Assembly (NCBI GenBank): GCA_002256985.1
Contig: NCGO01000002.1
Span: forward strand, 1 to 64,000
Length of the DNA stretch: 64,000 bases
Direction: 5' to 3'
Source: Novosphingobium sp. 28-62-57
Lineage (GTDB): Bacteria > Pseudomonadota > Alphaproteobacteria > Sphingomonadales > Sphingomonadaceae
Shown here: in pieces, positions 38,546 to 46,316 of the stretch
Layout of the letters: every line of letters begins with the position of its first letter
Numbering within the stretch: the first letter of the stretch is position 1
Program-made: the position numbers and the translations under genes
Notes under the pieces: generated by a model
The model's database searches: none
What the model was told of the DNA's origin: nothing
Seen by the model: the letters and a program-made list of their open reading frames with translations, nothing else

Positions 38546-38786
38546 GTCGCGCGCGACGTTCTGCGACGATTTCCCTCAGTACTTCGCGCGCATCACGGTC
38601 GATGAAACCGGAAGCCTCGCCCTCGGCGATTTTCTCGCGGACCCATGCTATGTCTTCGGCCCTTGCGAGGTCCCGCTCGATCAGATCGCGCACGTATTCG
38701 CCCACATCGGCGTAACCGGCTTGCGCCGCACGATGCTCGATCCGGCTGTGGAGCGGCGAGGGAATGGAAAAGCTGAGGTCGGTCAT
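38538..38786 (-). CDS. ParD-like ribbon-helix-helix antitoxin
   Basis: An 82-residue antitoxin. The N-terminal half, LSFSIPSPLHSRIEHRAAQA followed by GYADVGEYVRDLIERDL, is a ribbon-helix-helix DNA-binding fold. The C-terminal acidic/basic tail ([20 protein letters not shown]) would wrap the toxin. It precedes and overlaps the toxin gene, the usual order for parDE. It overlaps the upstream unknown gene by ATGA, so its transcription may come from the ruvA promoter as well as its own. Confidence 0.88.
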   Translation of the reverse strand: MTDLSFSIPSPLHSRIEHRAAQAGYADVGEYVRDLIERDLARAEDIAWVREKIAEGEASGFIDRDAREVLREIVAERRARRG

Positions 38787-39253
38787 GGTTGATCTATACC
38801 GGGTTGTGGTTCTGATAGCAAAGCAGGCAGATCATCACCTTCTTCGACGGGCCATCTGACTTTGCGCCATATTCCATCTTGAGCGCCCAAAATTCCAGTG
38901 CCTGCTGTTAAAACCAGCGTATGGTCAGCGCAGGTTACGAACTTGCCTGTGATCCACGCAACCAACCGGCCGTCTGGTGTCACAGAATAACCAGGCCCGG
39001 GATAAAAGCAGGCAAGCTTTACAAGCCCCTTGATCTCAACCTGATCAGAAAGCGACGCCCCCGCTACGTCGGCGACGATCTGCCCCCGCAAGCCGAGCCA
39101 ATCGCGCCCCAAAAGATACTGAGTTTTAGCATGCCGAGCTGGAAGCAAGGCTTCGGAAATGGCAACTCTATAGGATGTCATTCCGCTTTGAACTTGGGCA
39201 GGGGCATGAGACGCAAGAATCGGATGTTCACGAACAGGCATGCTGCACGCCAT
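38783..39253 (-). CDS. Uncharacterised protein, possibly exported
   Basis: A 156-residue protein with no family I recognise. Beta-strand-like segments (LVAWITGKFVTCADHTLVLT, GIWRKVRWPVEEGDD) suggest a small beta-rich domain with three cysteines. The chosen ATG has GGTGG seven bases upstream. The same frame is open further up and encodes a hydrophobic stretch (LSLIAALAFVYGGNAMA) that resembles a signal peptide but has no start codon. An ATG overlapping the ruvA stop (39312) is one frame off, so a frameshift may have separated them. Its stop overlaps the antitoxin start. Confidence 0.6.
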   Translation of the reverse strand: MACSMPVREHPILASHAPAQVQSGMTSYRVAISEALLPARHAKTQYLLGRDWLGLRGQIVADVAGASLSDQVEIKGLVKLACFYPGPGYSVTPDGRLVAWITGKFVTCADHTLVLTAGTGILGAQDGIWRKVRWPVEEGDDLPALLSEPQPGIDQP

Positions 39254-39311
39254 CGCGTTGCCACCATAAACAAACGCGAGGGCGGCAATGAGAGATAAGC
39301 TGCACGCCGCA

Positions 39312-39926
39312 TCACCCCGCCGCCCTCTTCAGCGCCACGCGCACCAGATCGTTCAGCCCGGCGTCCTCGCCCAGTTCTTTTACCGCTGCGGCCACTGCGC
39401 TGCTGGCCACCATCGGCTTGAAGCCGAGGTTCTGCAGCGCCGAGACGGCATCGGCAGCCGCATTGCCCGGCGGCGGGGCAAAGCTCTCGCCGCCCATGCC
39501 CACCGGCGAGGTATAGCCGGCGAGCCCGCCCGCCTTGTCCTTCAATTCATTCACGATCCGGCTGGCCAGCTTCGGCCCCACGCCGTTCGCGCGCGCCACC
39601 ATGGCCGCATCGCCCTGCGCACAGGCGCGTTGCAGTTCTTCGACCGACAGCGCCGAGAGGATCGCCAGCGCAACCTTTGACCCGACGCCCTGCACTGCCG
39701 TCAACAGCCGGAACCACGCGCGTTCCCCGGCGCTGGTGAAGCCGATCAGGCGCTGGTCGGTTTCGCTCACCTGCATTTCGGTGTGGACCACCACCCGGTC
39801 CCCCCGGATGCCCAGATGGCTGAGCGTCTTGGCCGAGCATTGGACAAGGTAGCCCACGCCGCCCACGTCGATCACGGCCCAGTCCGGGCCGGTGTCATCA
39901 AGGATACCTGTAAGCTTCGCGATCAT
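39312..39926 (-). CDS. ruvA: Holliday junction branch migration protein RuvA
   Basis: A 204-residue RuvA, the tetrameric junction-binding subunit. Visible are [40 protein letters not shown], the two helix-hairpin-helix motifs ([20 protein letters not shown] and [19 protein letters not shown]) and the C-terminal domain contacting RuvB ([11 protein letters not shown]). It heads a run that continues through the unknown gene, antitoxin and toxin to ruvB. Confidence 0.96.
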   Translation of the reverse strand: MIAKLTGILDDTGPDWAVIDVGGVGYLVQCSAKTLSHLGIRGDRVVVHTEMQVSETDQRLIGFTSAGERAWFRLLTAVQGVGSKVALAILSALSVEELQRACAQGDAAMVARANGVGPKLASRIVNELKDKAGGLAGYTSPVGMGGESFAPPPGNAAADAVSALQNLGFKPMVASSAVAAAVKELGEDAGLNDLVRVALKRAAG

Positions 39927-39989
39927 GCTTTGTTCTTATGCACGGACGGCCTGCCCCGCGCAAGTGCGCCGCTGCTGCGCTGCGCAGCG

Positions 39990-40187
39990 TCAGTCGCCAC
40001 CCCCGCCGTCTCCGCCACAGCCACCATCGCTCGATCCGCAATCGCCTGAATCGCTGCCCCAATAGGCACCGCCCCCGTCTCCACCAGAGTCACCGCGATT
40101 GCCCGACCGCCGCGCCTTGCCGCGGCGGGTGGCCATTTGGACAGCAATGAAGACCACCAGCAAGGCTGCAACGATCACCCAGACCAT
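39990..40187 (-). CDS. Small single-pass membrane protein with Gly/Asp/Cys-rich tail
   Basis: A 65-residue protein. GGAGG seven bases before the ATG supports this start. One membrane helix (MVWVIVAALLVVFIAVQ) is followed by a basic stop-transfer segment (RRGKARRSG) and a tail dominated by Gly, Asp, Ser and Cys ending CGGDGGGGD. Such tails occur in small sphingomonad membrane proteins of unknown role. Another frame overlaps the region but lacks such a start. Confidence 0.6.
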   Translation of the reverse strand: MVWVIVAALLVVFIAVQMATRRGKARRSGNRGDSGGDGGGAYWGSDSGDCGSSDGGCGGDGGGGD

Positions 40188-40252
40188 GCCACATCCTCCA
40201 ACCCTGCCGCCTGCCGATCGCACACGCCGCAACAGACGTGCAGCACCGTCAA

Positions 40253-40510
40253 CTACTCTCCCACGCGGTCGATCATGTCCATGAAATCGCGCGCGGCATC
40301 CCGGTCCGCCGGGTCTTTGAATGCCACATCAAGATCGGGCGCGCGGCCGAACATGTGGAGCAGCGTCCACAAGCCAAAGCGGCGGGCGCGGTCTTTTTCG
40401 AGCCCGAAATCCACCAGCATCCGCTCCACCCCCGCATCAATCACATCGGGCGTGGTGGCGGCAAGGTCATCGGTGCCGAAATAGCGGCGCATCTGATCGT
40501 CAAACTCCAT
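40253..40510 (-). CDS. Small hypothetical protein
   Basis: An 85-residue acidic, helical, soluble protein, starting MEFDDQMRRYFGTDDLAA and ending ARDFMDMIDRVGE. I do not recognise its family. No motif suggests an activity, and the ribosome-binding site is weak. It is divergent from uxaC with 145 bp between starts. The frame extends upstream to 40666, but that part overlaps the uxaC start and has no family-like sequence. Confidence 0.6.
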   Translation of the reverse strand: MEFDDQMRRYFGTDDLAATTPDVIDAGVERMLVDFGLEKDRARRFGLWTLLHMFGRAPDLDVAFKDPADRDAARDFMDMIDRVGE

Positions 40511-40655
40511 GTCTAGGCAATAGGTCAGGCCGAGTGTAGAGGCAATGGGAGCGCTAACTGAGATGCTTGACGGCATGCCGTCGGCAACCGAAGAACGGCG
40601 CGGGCCGCAGCGCAAGACCACGGCCCGGCAAGCAACTTTATGCGAAAGACTGACA

Positions 40656-42071
40656 ATGCCCCGCAATCTGGAACTTCACCCCGACCGCCTGCTGCCGGTC
40701 GAGCCTTCGGTGCGCGCGCTGGCGCGGGAGCTTTATGGGCAGGTCAGGGATCTGCCGATCATCAGCCCCCACGGCCACACCGATCCGCGCTGGTTTGCCG
40801 GAAACGCGCCGTTCGGCAATGCCACGGATCTGCTGCTGGTGCCCGATCACTACGTCTTCCGCATGCTCTATTCGCAAGGGGTAGCGCTGGAAGACCTGGG
40901 CGTGCGCAACAAGGCTGTCGATCCGCGCGCGGCTTGGCGGCTGTTTGCCGAACGCTACGGTCTGTTCCGCGGCACGCCTTCGCGGATGTGGCTGGACTGG
41001 GTGTTCGCCGAGGCCTTCGGCATCGACGTGCAACTCTCGGCCGAGACGTCAGACCTCTATTTCGACACGATCACGCAGGCGCTCACCACCGATGCCTTCC
41101 GCCCGCGCGCCTTGTTTGAACGCTTCAACATCGAAGTCATCGCCACCACCGAAAGCCCGCTCGACACACTGGAGCATCACGCTGCCATTGCCGCCGAGAA
41201 TGCGCGCGAGGGGGGCTGGCAGGGCCGCGTCATCACCGCCTATCGCCCCGATCCGGTGGTGGACCCGGAATTTGAAGGCTTCCGCGCCAACCTCGACACC
41301 TTCTCGGCGCTGACCGGGCAGGATTGCCTGACATGGACCGGCTATCTCGCCGCGCATCGCACCCGCCGTGCCTTCTTCAAATCCATGGGCGCCACCAGCA
41401 CCGATCACGGCCACCCCACGGCGGCCACCGCCAACCTCTCTGCCTCCGAGGCCGAAGCGCTGTTCAATCGCGTGGTATCGGGCCAATTCCACGCCTCTGA
41501 TGCTGAACTGTTCCGCGCGCAAATGCTGACCGAAATGGCCGGCATGAGCATTGACGACGGGCTCGTCATGCAGATCCACCCCGGCAGTTTCCGCAACCAC
41601 AATGCCAAGGTCTTCGAACGCTTCGGGCGTGACAAGGGCGCGGACATTCCCACCCGCACCGATTTCGTCCATGCGCTCAAACCCCTGCTCGACAAGTTCG
41701 GCAACGAACCCGGTCTGTCGATCATCCTCTTCACGCTGGATGAAAGCGCCTATGCCCGCGAACTCGCGCCGCTCGCTGGGCATTACCCCTGCCTGAAGCT
41801 TGGCCCGGCATGGTGGTTCCACGATAGCCCCGAGGGCATGAAACGCTTCCGGCACATGACCACCGAAACCGCAGGCTTCTACAACACCGTGGGCTTCAAT
41901 GATGATACCCGCGCGTTCCTCTCAATCCCCGCCCGCCACGATGTGGCGCGCCGCATCGACTGCGGCTTCCTCGCGCAGCTGGTAATGGAACACCGGATCG
42001 AGGATTGGGAAGCGGCTGAACTGGCGCAGGACCTGTCGTACAACCTTGCCAAGAAGGCCTACAAGCTGTGA
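40656..42071 (+). CDS. uxaC: Glucuronate (uronate) isomerase
   Basis: UxaC converts D-glucuronate to D-fructuronate and D-galacturonate to D-tagaturonate, the entry of hexuronate catabolism. From the ATG at 40656 (MPRNLELHPDRLLPVEPSVR) the protein is 471 residues, matching the family; an earlier ATG at 40545 would add an unrelated extension. Amidohydrolase-type sites include LPIISPHGHTDPRWFAGNA, VIATTESPLDTLEHH and KLGPAWWFHDSPEGMKRFR. The next gene overlaps by GTGA. A weak LacI-like sequence lies at 40546-40559. Confidence 0.95.
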   Translation: MPRNLELHPDRLLPVEPSVRALARELYGQVRDLPIISPHGHTDPRWFAGNAPFGNATDLLLVPDHYVFRMLYSQGVALEDLGVRNKAVDPRAAWRLFAERYGLFRGTPSRMWLDWVFAEAFGIDVQLSAETSDLYFDTITQALTTDAFRPRALFERFNIEVIATTESPLDTLEHHAAIAAENAREGGWQGRVITAYRPDPVVDPEFEGFRANLDTFSALTGQDCLTWTGYLAAHRTRRAFFKSMGATSTDHGHPTAATANLSASEAEALFNRVVSGQFHASDAELFRAQMLTEMAGMSIDDGLVMQIHPGSFRNHNAKVFERFGRDKGADIPTRTDFVHALKPLLDKFGNEPGLSIILFTLDESAYARELAPLAGHYPCLKLGPAWWFHDSPEGMKRFRHMTTETAGFYNTVGFNDDTRAFLSIPARHDVARRIDCGFLAQLVMEHRIEDWEAAELAQDLSYNLAKKAYKL

Positions 42072-43465
42072 GGCTTGCGGCACAGACGCTGGCGCGCCTG
42101 CCTGCCGCGGTCGCGCGGCCGCTCTATGATCGCGACGCCCAACAGGTCGGCATCGTCCACTTCGGCATCGGCGCATTCCACCGCGCGCATCAGGCGTGGT
42201 ACACCGATGCCGCGATGAATGCCGGTGACAGCGACTGGGCCATCACTGGCGTCTCGCTGCGCTCCCCCGGCGTCGCCCGGCAGATGAACCCGCAGGACGG
42301 GCTCTATTGCGTGGCCGAACAATCGGGCGATGGCAGCGCGCTGCGCGTGGTCGGCTCTGTACGCAATGTGCTCGTCGCCAGCGAAGAGCCCGACGCCGTC
42401 ATCGCCGCCGTCGCTGCGCCATCCACCCGCATCGTCAGCCTGACCGTGACCGAGAAAGGCTATTGCCGCGCCGCCAATGGCGATCTCGATTTTGCGCAGG
42501 CCCACTCGCTCAGCTTCTACTACTTCGTCACGCAGGGCCTGCTGCGCCGCCGCGCTGCCGGGCTGCCCGGCCTTACGCTGATGCCCTGCGACAATCTGGC
42601 CGACAACGGCGCCAAGCTGCGCGCGCTGATGCTGCAATACCTTGCCCGCCACGAACCGGACCTTGTCCCGTGGTTCACGGCCCACTGCACCTGCCCCTCC
42701 ACGATGATCGACCGCATCGTGCCCGCCACCACCGAGGATGACCGCACCATGGTCGCCTCCGCGCTCGGCGGTCTGCAGGATGAGGCCTGCGTGGTCACCG
42801 AACCGTTCAGCCAGTGGGTGATCGAAGACCACTTCGCCGGCCCCCGCCCGCGCTGGGAAGCCGTCGGCGCGCAATTGGTGCAAGACGTGGCCGCATATGA
42901 AACCGCCAAGCTGCGCATGCTCAACGGTGCGCACTCGCTGCTGGCCTATTGCGGCCTCGCTGCGGGCCATACTTTCGTCCACGAAGCTGTGGCCGACCCC
43001 GCCCTGCAGGCCCTTGCCACCGGCCTGATGACCGACGAAGCCGCCCGCACCATCACCCCCGCACCGGGCCAGGACCTTGCCGCCTATGCGCAGGCACTGA
43101 TCGCGCGCTTCGCCAACCCGGCGCTCAACCACCGCCTGATCCAGATCGCGATGGACGGCAGCCAGAAACTCCCCCAGCGCTGGCTCGAAACCCTGGCCGC
43201 CAACGCCGCCACGGGCCGCCCCTGCCCCGCCATCCTCACCGGCATCGCCGCATGGCTACACCACCTCACCGGCGCGAATGGCGCGGTTGATGATCCGATG
43301 GCCGGCCAACTCACCACCCTTGTCGCCCGCCACCCCGACCCGCGCGATGCGGCGCGCGCGCTGTTCACGGGCGACGGTCCGCTTGCTGGCGTGTGGGAGC
43401 CGACGGAGGCTGATTTGGACGCTGTGGCGGTTTCTTACAGAAAAGTAGTAGATGCGAGGGGCTAG
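42068..43465 (+). CDS. uxuB: Mannitol dehydrogenase family oxidoreductase, probable fructuronate reductase
   Basis: A 465-residue polyol-specific long-chain dehydrogenase. It begins with GTG overlapping the uxaC stop. The Rossmann N-terminus has VGIVHFGIGAFHRAHQAWYT. The catalytic region is KLRMLNGAHSLLAYCGLAAG, carrying the Lys, Asn and His of the family. Coupling to uxaC makes D-fructuronate to D-mannonate reduction (UxuB) the likely reaction; tagaturonate reduction (UxaB) is less likely by family. No uxuA or kdgK is nearby. Confidence 0.88.
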   Translation: MRLAAQTLARLPAAVARPLYDRDAQQVGIVHFGIGAFHRAHQAWYTDAAMNAGDSDWAITGVSLRSPGVARQMNPQDGLYCVAEQSGDGSALRVVGSVRNVLVASEEPDAVIAAVAAPSTRIVSLTVTEKGYCRAANGDLDFAQAHSLSFYYFVTQGLLRRRAAGLPGLTLMPCDNLADNGAKLRALMLQYLARHEPDLVPWFTAHCTCPSTMIDRIVPATTEDDRTMVASALGGLQDEACVVTEPFSQWVIEDHFAGPRPRWEAVGAQLVQDVAAYETAKLRMLNGAHSLLAYCGLAAGHTFVHEAVADPALQALATGLMTDEAARTITPAPGQDLAAYAQALIARFANPALNHRLIQIAMDGSQKLPQRWLETLAANAATGRPCPAILTGIAAWLHHLTGANGAVDDPMAGQLTTLVARHPDPRDAARALFTGDGPLAGVWEPTEADLDAVAVSYRKVVDARG

Positions 43466-43473
43466 CCCCTCGC
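43454..43473. repeat. Perfect 20-bp palindrome over the uxuB-like stop codon
   Basis: The palindrome gcgaggggctagcccctcgc contains the TAG stop of the uxuB-like gene. It has no T tract, so it may be a weak terminator or 3'-end stabiliser of the uxaC-uxuB mRNA. Confidence 0.6.
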
Positions 43474-43559
43474 GCTCCCGGGTACTTTGGGCGGTCTGGT
43501 GATGCCGTTTTGGCATCAACGCTGATTGCGGGATCGCCGCCACGTGGCAACAACGCCCG

Positions 43560-43937
43560 GTGGCCACTTTCAAACCCCGCAACACCGACCGCGCCCGCGC
43601 CCTCCGGCGCGCGGCCACCCCAACCGAACGCCTGCTATGGCGGAACATCACCGGCGGAGCCGTCGGCGCAAAGTTCAGCCGCCAGATGCCCATCGGCCCC
43701 TACTTCGCCGATTTCCTGTGCCGCGCTTTATCGATCGTGATCGAACTCGACGGCCACAGTCACAATCTGCGCCCCGAATACGACGCCACCCGCGATCGCT
43801 TCATGGCCGATGCGGGCTATCAGGTCCTGCGCTTCACCAACGCCGATGTGCAGGAAAACTGCGAAGGCGTGGTGGCAGCGATTGCCCTGGCGGTAGAGGC
43901 GCGCAAACTTCGGCTATCGCCGAATGCCCATCCCTAA
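43560..43937 (+). CDS. DUF559 endonuclease-like protein (Vsr/PD-(D/E)XK fold)
   Basis: A 125-residue DUF559 protein. The family signature ARALRRAATPTERLLWRNI leads to FSRQMPIGPYFADFLCRALS, with Asp of the nuclease core, and IVIELDGHSHNLRPEYDATR, then YQVLRFTNADVQEN. The family is related to very-short-patch-repair-like nucleases. It starts with GTG. Its stop codon lies inside a strong terminator hairpin. It lies at the left edge of an accessory segment that also holds a restriction-modification pair. Confidence 0.87.
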   Translation: MATFKPRNTDRARALRRAATPTERLLWRNITGGAVGAKFSRQMPIGPYFADFLCRALSIVIELDGHSHNLRPEYDATRDRFMADAGYQVLRFTNADVQENCEGVVAAIALAVEARKLRLSPNAHP

Positions 43938-43978
43938 CCCTTCCCGCATGCGGGAAGGGCTAGGGATGGGCCCTTTTT
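43926..43978 (+). terminator. Strong hairpin terminator overlapping DUF559 stop codon
   Basis: A 23-bp near-perfect inverted repeat (43926-43948 with 43949-43971) rich in cccatccc / gggatggg is followed within a few bases by TTTTT. The TAA stop of the DUF559 gene (43935-43937) sits in the left arm. It resembles a dispersed REP hairpin co-opted as terminator. Confidence 0.75.
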
Positions 43979-44174
43979 GACTTTTCTCTCAAAGCCCACC
44001 CAAAAGGAAAACCAATCCCCCTCGCCTGCGGGATGACTTGTCGGAGCGAGTAGGGTGGCGAGCCAAGCGCTCTGATGGTAAGGCTTGATGCGACCGCCTC
44101 ATGTCTGTGTCAGCGTGCAACGTGCTAAAATGAGTGATTTCCAGAATATAAAATATAGGAGCCTGTAAACTATG

Positions 44175-44756
44175 TTAATTACCATCTACAATTTTACGGA
44201 CGTAGTCGGGATATTTTTCCGCCAAAAACTTCAAAATCTCGATTTGATCTTCTCCACGTGATTTACGAATTTGCGCCTTCAACTTCATAACCGTTGGTCG
44301 GTCCGGTGTGATATTTGAAGCGCCTTCATTGCAAACAGAACAAACTGCTCGGAGGTTTGAGGGATCATCTCCTCCTCCCATGGACTTATCAATTACATGG
44401 CCCAAATGGAGACGGGTTTTCCGAGTTGGATCATAAGGGTGCGGCTCACCAGCTCCGGCACCACACATCTGACACGTGAACCCATTTCGATCGAGCACAA
44501 TGGCACGCGTTTCTTTCGAAATGCCACGAGAAAACGCTGGTTCAGGCTTAGCTGTCAGCAGTAAATACTGGCCTGGTTTAAGATCCGAGCGATCATTGTG
44601 CGTCAGGATTTGAAACCCTTCTTCATTTCGCAACTCGCGTATACGCCTTGCCCACTCACTGATTCCGCCGGCCGCAGCACGCAACTCTTCAGAATCCAGC
44701 ACACGGCCAAGGTTGCTTAAAAAGAAGTCTCGAAGTGAATCTCGGGCACCCATCAA
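44175..44756 (-). CDS. HNH endonuclease, probable type II restriction enzyme
   Basis: A 193-residue two-domain protein. The N-terminal winged-helix-like region (FFLSNLGRVLDSEELRAAAG, EWARRIRELRNEEGFQILTH) precedes an HNH domain. Cys95-Cys98 (CQMC) and Cys139-Cys142 (CSVC) form a zinc pair framing the active site RLHLGHVIDKSMGGGDDPSN, with His117/His120 and Asn134. Its ATG overlaps the stop of the C5 methyltransferase gene, so the two form a restriction-modification operon. Recognition sequence cannot be told. Its composition is more AT-rich than its surroundings. Confidence 0.85.
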   Translation of the reverse strand: MMGARDSLRDFFLSNLGRVLDSEELRAAAGGISEWARRIRELRNEEGFQILTHNDRSDLKPGQYLLLTAKPEPAFSRGISKETRAIVLDRNGFTCQMCGAGAGEPHPYDPTRKTRLHLGHVIDKSMGGGDDPSNLRAVCSVCNEGASNITPDRPTVMKLKAQIRKSRGEDQIEILKFLAEKYPDYVRKIVDGN

Positions 44757-45706
44757 GCAGCCTTATTAACAAATGTCGTACGGGCAGAAAGCGCAAGCTT
44801 GATATTCTGCGCCACGGCGCATGCCACGGGTGGGGGGAATGCGTTTCCAACCTGCCGATATGCAGTGGTCTTGCGACCATAGAATTGCCAATCAGCGGGA
44901 AAGCCCTGAAGTCGCGCCACCATGCCGACCGTTAGCCGAGGCATACCGCAGAAATCAGCAGCTGGCGCTTCTTCAGCAATGGTTCTGCCCTCCACACCAA
45001 GAGCGGCCCATGCCTTACGTGCCCGCGTCGGGCCAAGATCCGGTCCACCATGCTTCTTAGATCCACCCACGATGGTTGGCGCAATATCATTTGCCAGTTG
45101 CGCCCATCGCTCGGCACCCGGCCAGCCATTAGCACCCATCATTTCCCGCAGAACATGTCCTACTGTCTGTGTATTGTGCGGCAGCAGGTCTGGCCATTCA
45201 AATGAATCAAATAGACCGCACTTCATTGCTACGATTACCACTCGAGGGCGCAATTGAGGCACACCGAAGTCAGATGAATTCAGCAAACGCCAATCTACGT
45301 AATATCCTAACTTCTCGAATTCCGACTTCAAATGGAGACGATATTCTTCAAATGCGGGAGACAGGAAACCACGTACATTCTCGATCATCACAGCTTTTGG
45401 TCTGATCTCGTCGATCAATCGAATTGCCGCTGGAAACAGATTGCGTTCATCCAATTGGCCTAGCTGTTTGCCCGCAACAGAGAATGGAGGGCAGGGCAAC
45501 CCGCCCGCCATCAAATCCACACCTTTGAACGACCGACCGTCAAAGACATTCATGTCTTCACAGCGCACATCCCACTGCGGACGGTTTAACCGCAGAGTTT
45601 TGCAAAAATCTGCTTCGATTTCGACTAGAGCCGAATGCTGAAATCCAGCTTGCTCAAGACCCAAGGCCTGTCCGCCGGCGCCAGCGCAAAATTCGATGGA
45701 TTGCAT
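44753..45706 (-). CDS. DNA (cytosine-5) methyltransferase
   Basis: A 317-residue C5-cytosine methyltransferase. SAM motif I is IEFCAGAGGQALGLEQAGF; the catalytic Cys72 is in GGLPCPPFSVAGKQ; the ENV motif is MIENVRGFLSP (109-111); QxRxR is QLRPR (151-155); motif X is YRQVGNAFPPPVACAVA. The target-recognition region (about 165-265) is short, as in monospecific enzymes. GGAG precedes the ATG. It should protect the host against the HNH nuclease encoded next, with which it overlaps by 4 nt. Confidence 0.95.
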   Translation of the reverse strand: MQSIEFCAGAGGQALGLEQAGFQHSALVEIEADFCKTLRLNRPQWDVRCEDMNVFDGRSFKGVDLMAGGLPCPPFSVAGKQLGQLDERNLFPAAIRLIDEIRPKAVMIENVRGFLSPAFEEYRLHLKSEFEKLGYYVDWRLLNSSDFGVPQLRPRVVIVAMKCGLFDSFEWPDLLPHNTQTVGHVLREMMGANGWPGAERWAQLANDIAPTIVGGSKKHGGPDLGPTRARKAWAALGVEGRTIAEEAPAADFCGMPRLTVGMVARLQGFPADWQFYGRKTTAYRQVGNAFPPPVACAVAQNIKLALSARTTFVNKAA

Positions 45707-45727
45707 TGAATTGCTCCTGCTGGCGAC

Positions 45728-45756
45728 AGGTTAAGTTCTTGTTACGTTCTGGTCAA
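45728..45756 (-). promoter_or_regulatory. Candidate promoter of the restriction-modification operon
   Basis: On the minus strand TTGACC (plus 45751-45756) and TAACCT (plus 45728-45733) are 17 bases apart, placing transcription start about 15 nt before the methyltransferase ATG. Repeated gaac/taac steps between the hexamers could bind a regulator. Hexamer match only. Confidence 0.4.
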
Positions 45757-45824
45757 TGACGCCCTTTTAAGTTTCCCCGGAAACGGATGCATCATTCGCC
45801 GCGATTTCAATAAAGCGCGTTCAA

Positions 45825-46079
45825 TCAAGCCGCCGCCTGATGCACCCCAGCCCTATCCCCACGGCCAGCCAGCAATCCGGCAATCGAGATATCCTCATCC
45901 AGCCCATCCCAATGAATGCCGTCGCGGCTCAGGAAGAACGCTTGCCGGTCTGCTTCTGTCGCATGAAGCAGGCGCGGAAACCACGCCAACGGCGCACCGA
46001 TCGTGCGTCCGTCATCCAGTTCGACCCACAGGCTGTGCTCGTCAAAGCGGACGGACAGTGGCTCAGGCGAAATAGTCAT
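45825..46079 (-). CDS. DUF2442 family protein
   Basis: An 84-residue DUF2442 protein. The family pattern is VRFDEHSLWVELDDGRTIGA, PLAWFPRLLHATEADR and IHWDGLDEDISIAGLLAG. The start at 46079 lies inside the end of the DUF4160 gene (17-nt overlap); a longer frame adds 14 residues overlapping that gene more deeply. DUF2442 and DUF4160 genes are commonly paired and are suspected, not shown, to be toxin-antitoxin-like. Confidence 0.85.
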   Translation of the reverse strand: MTISPEPLSVRFDEHSLWVELDDGRTIGAPLAWFPRLLHATEADRQAFFLSRDGIHWDGLDEDISIAGLLAGRGDRAGVHQAAA

Positions 46080-46305
46080 TCCACGCCCTTTCGAGTTCTT
46101 CACGCCGCTCTTCAATAACATGAACCAGCTGCGAAATCACGCGGGGCGGAAAGCCGCGATCATAGGCAAGACTGACTTCGGGTTGCAGCCAGAACTTTGC
46201 CGTGTCGCGGCCCTTGGTCACGTGAATGTGTGTAGGTTCGCGCGGATCACCTTCGTTCGAAAAGAAGTGGAAGCGGTAGCCGTTCCAGTCGAAGACCTTG
46301 GGCAC
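46063..46305 (-). CDS. DUF4160 family protein
   Basis: An 80-residue DUF4160 protein. The family core is MPKVFDWNGYRFHFFSNEGD and REPTHIHVTKGRDTAKFWLQ, followed by the helix RVISQLVHVIEERREELERA. Function is unknown. It is the first of a two-gene unit with DUF2442, placed 11 bp downstream of the nrdB stop on the same strand. Confidence 0.87.
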   Translation of the reverse strand: MPKVFDWNGYRFHFFSNEGDPREPTHIHVTKGRDTAKFWLQPEVSLAYDRGFPPRVISQLVHVIEERREELERAWNDYFA

Positions 46306-46316
46306 CGCTTTTCACC

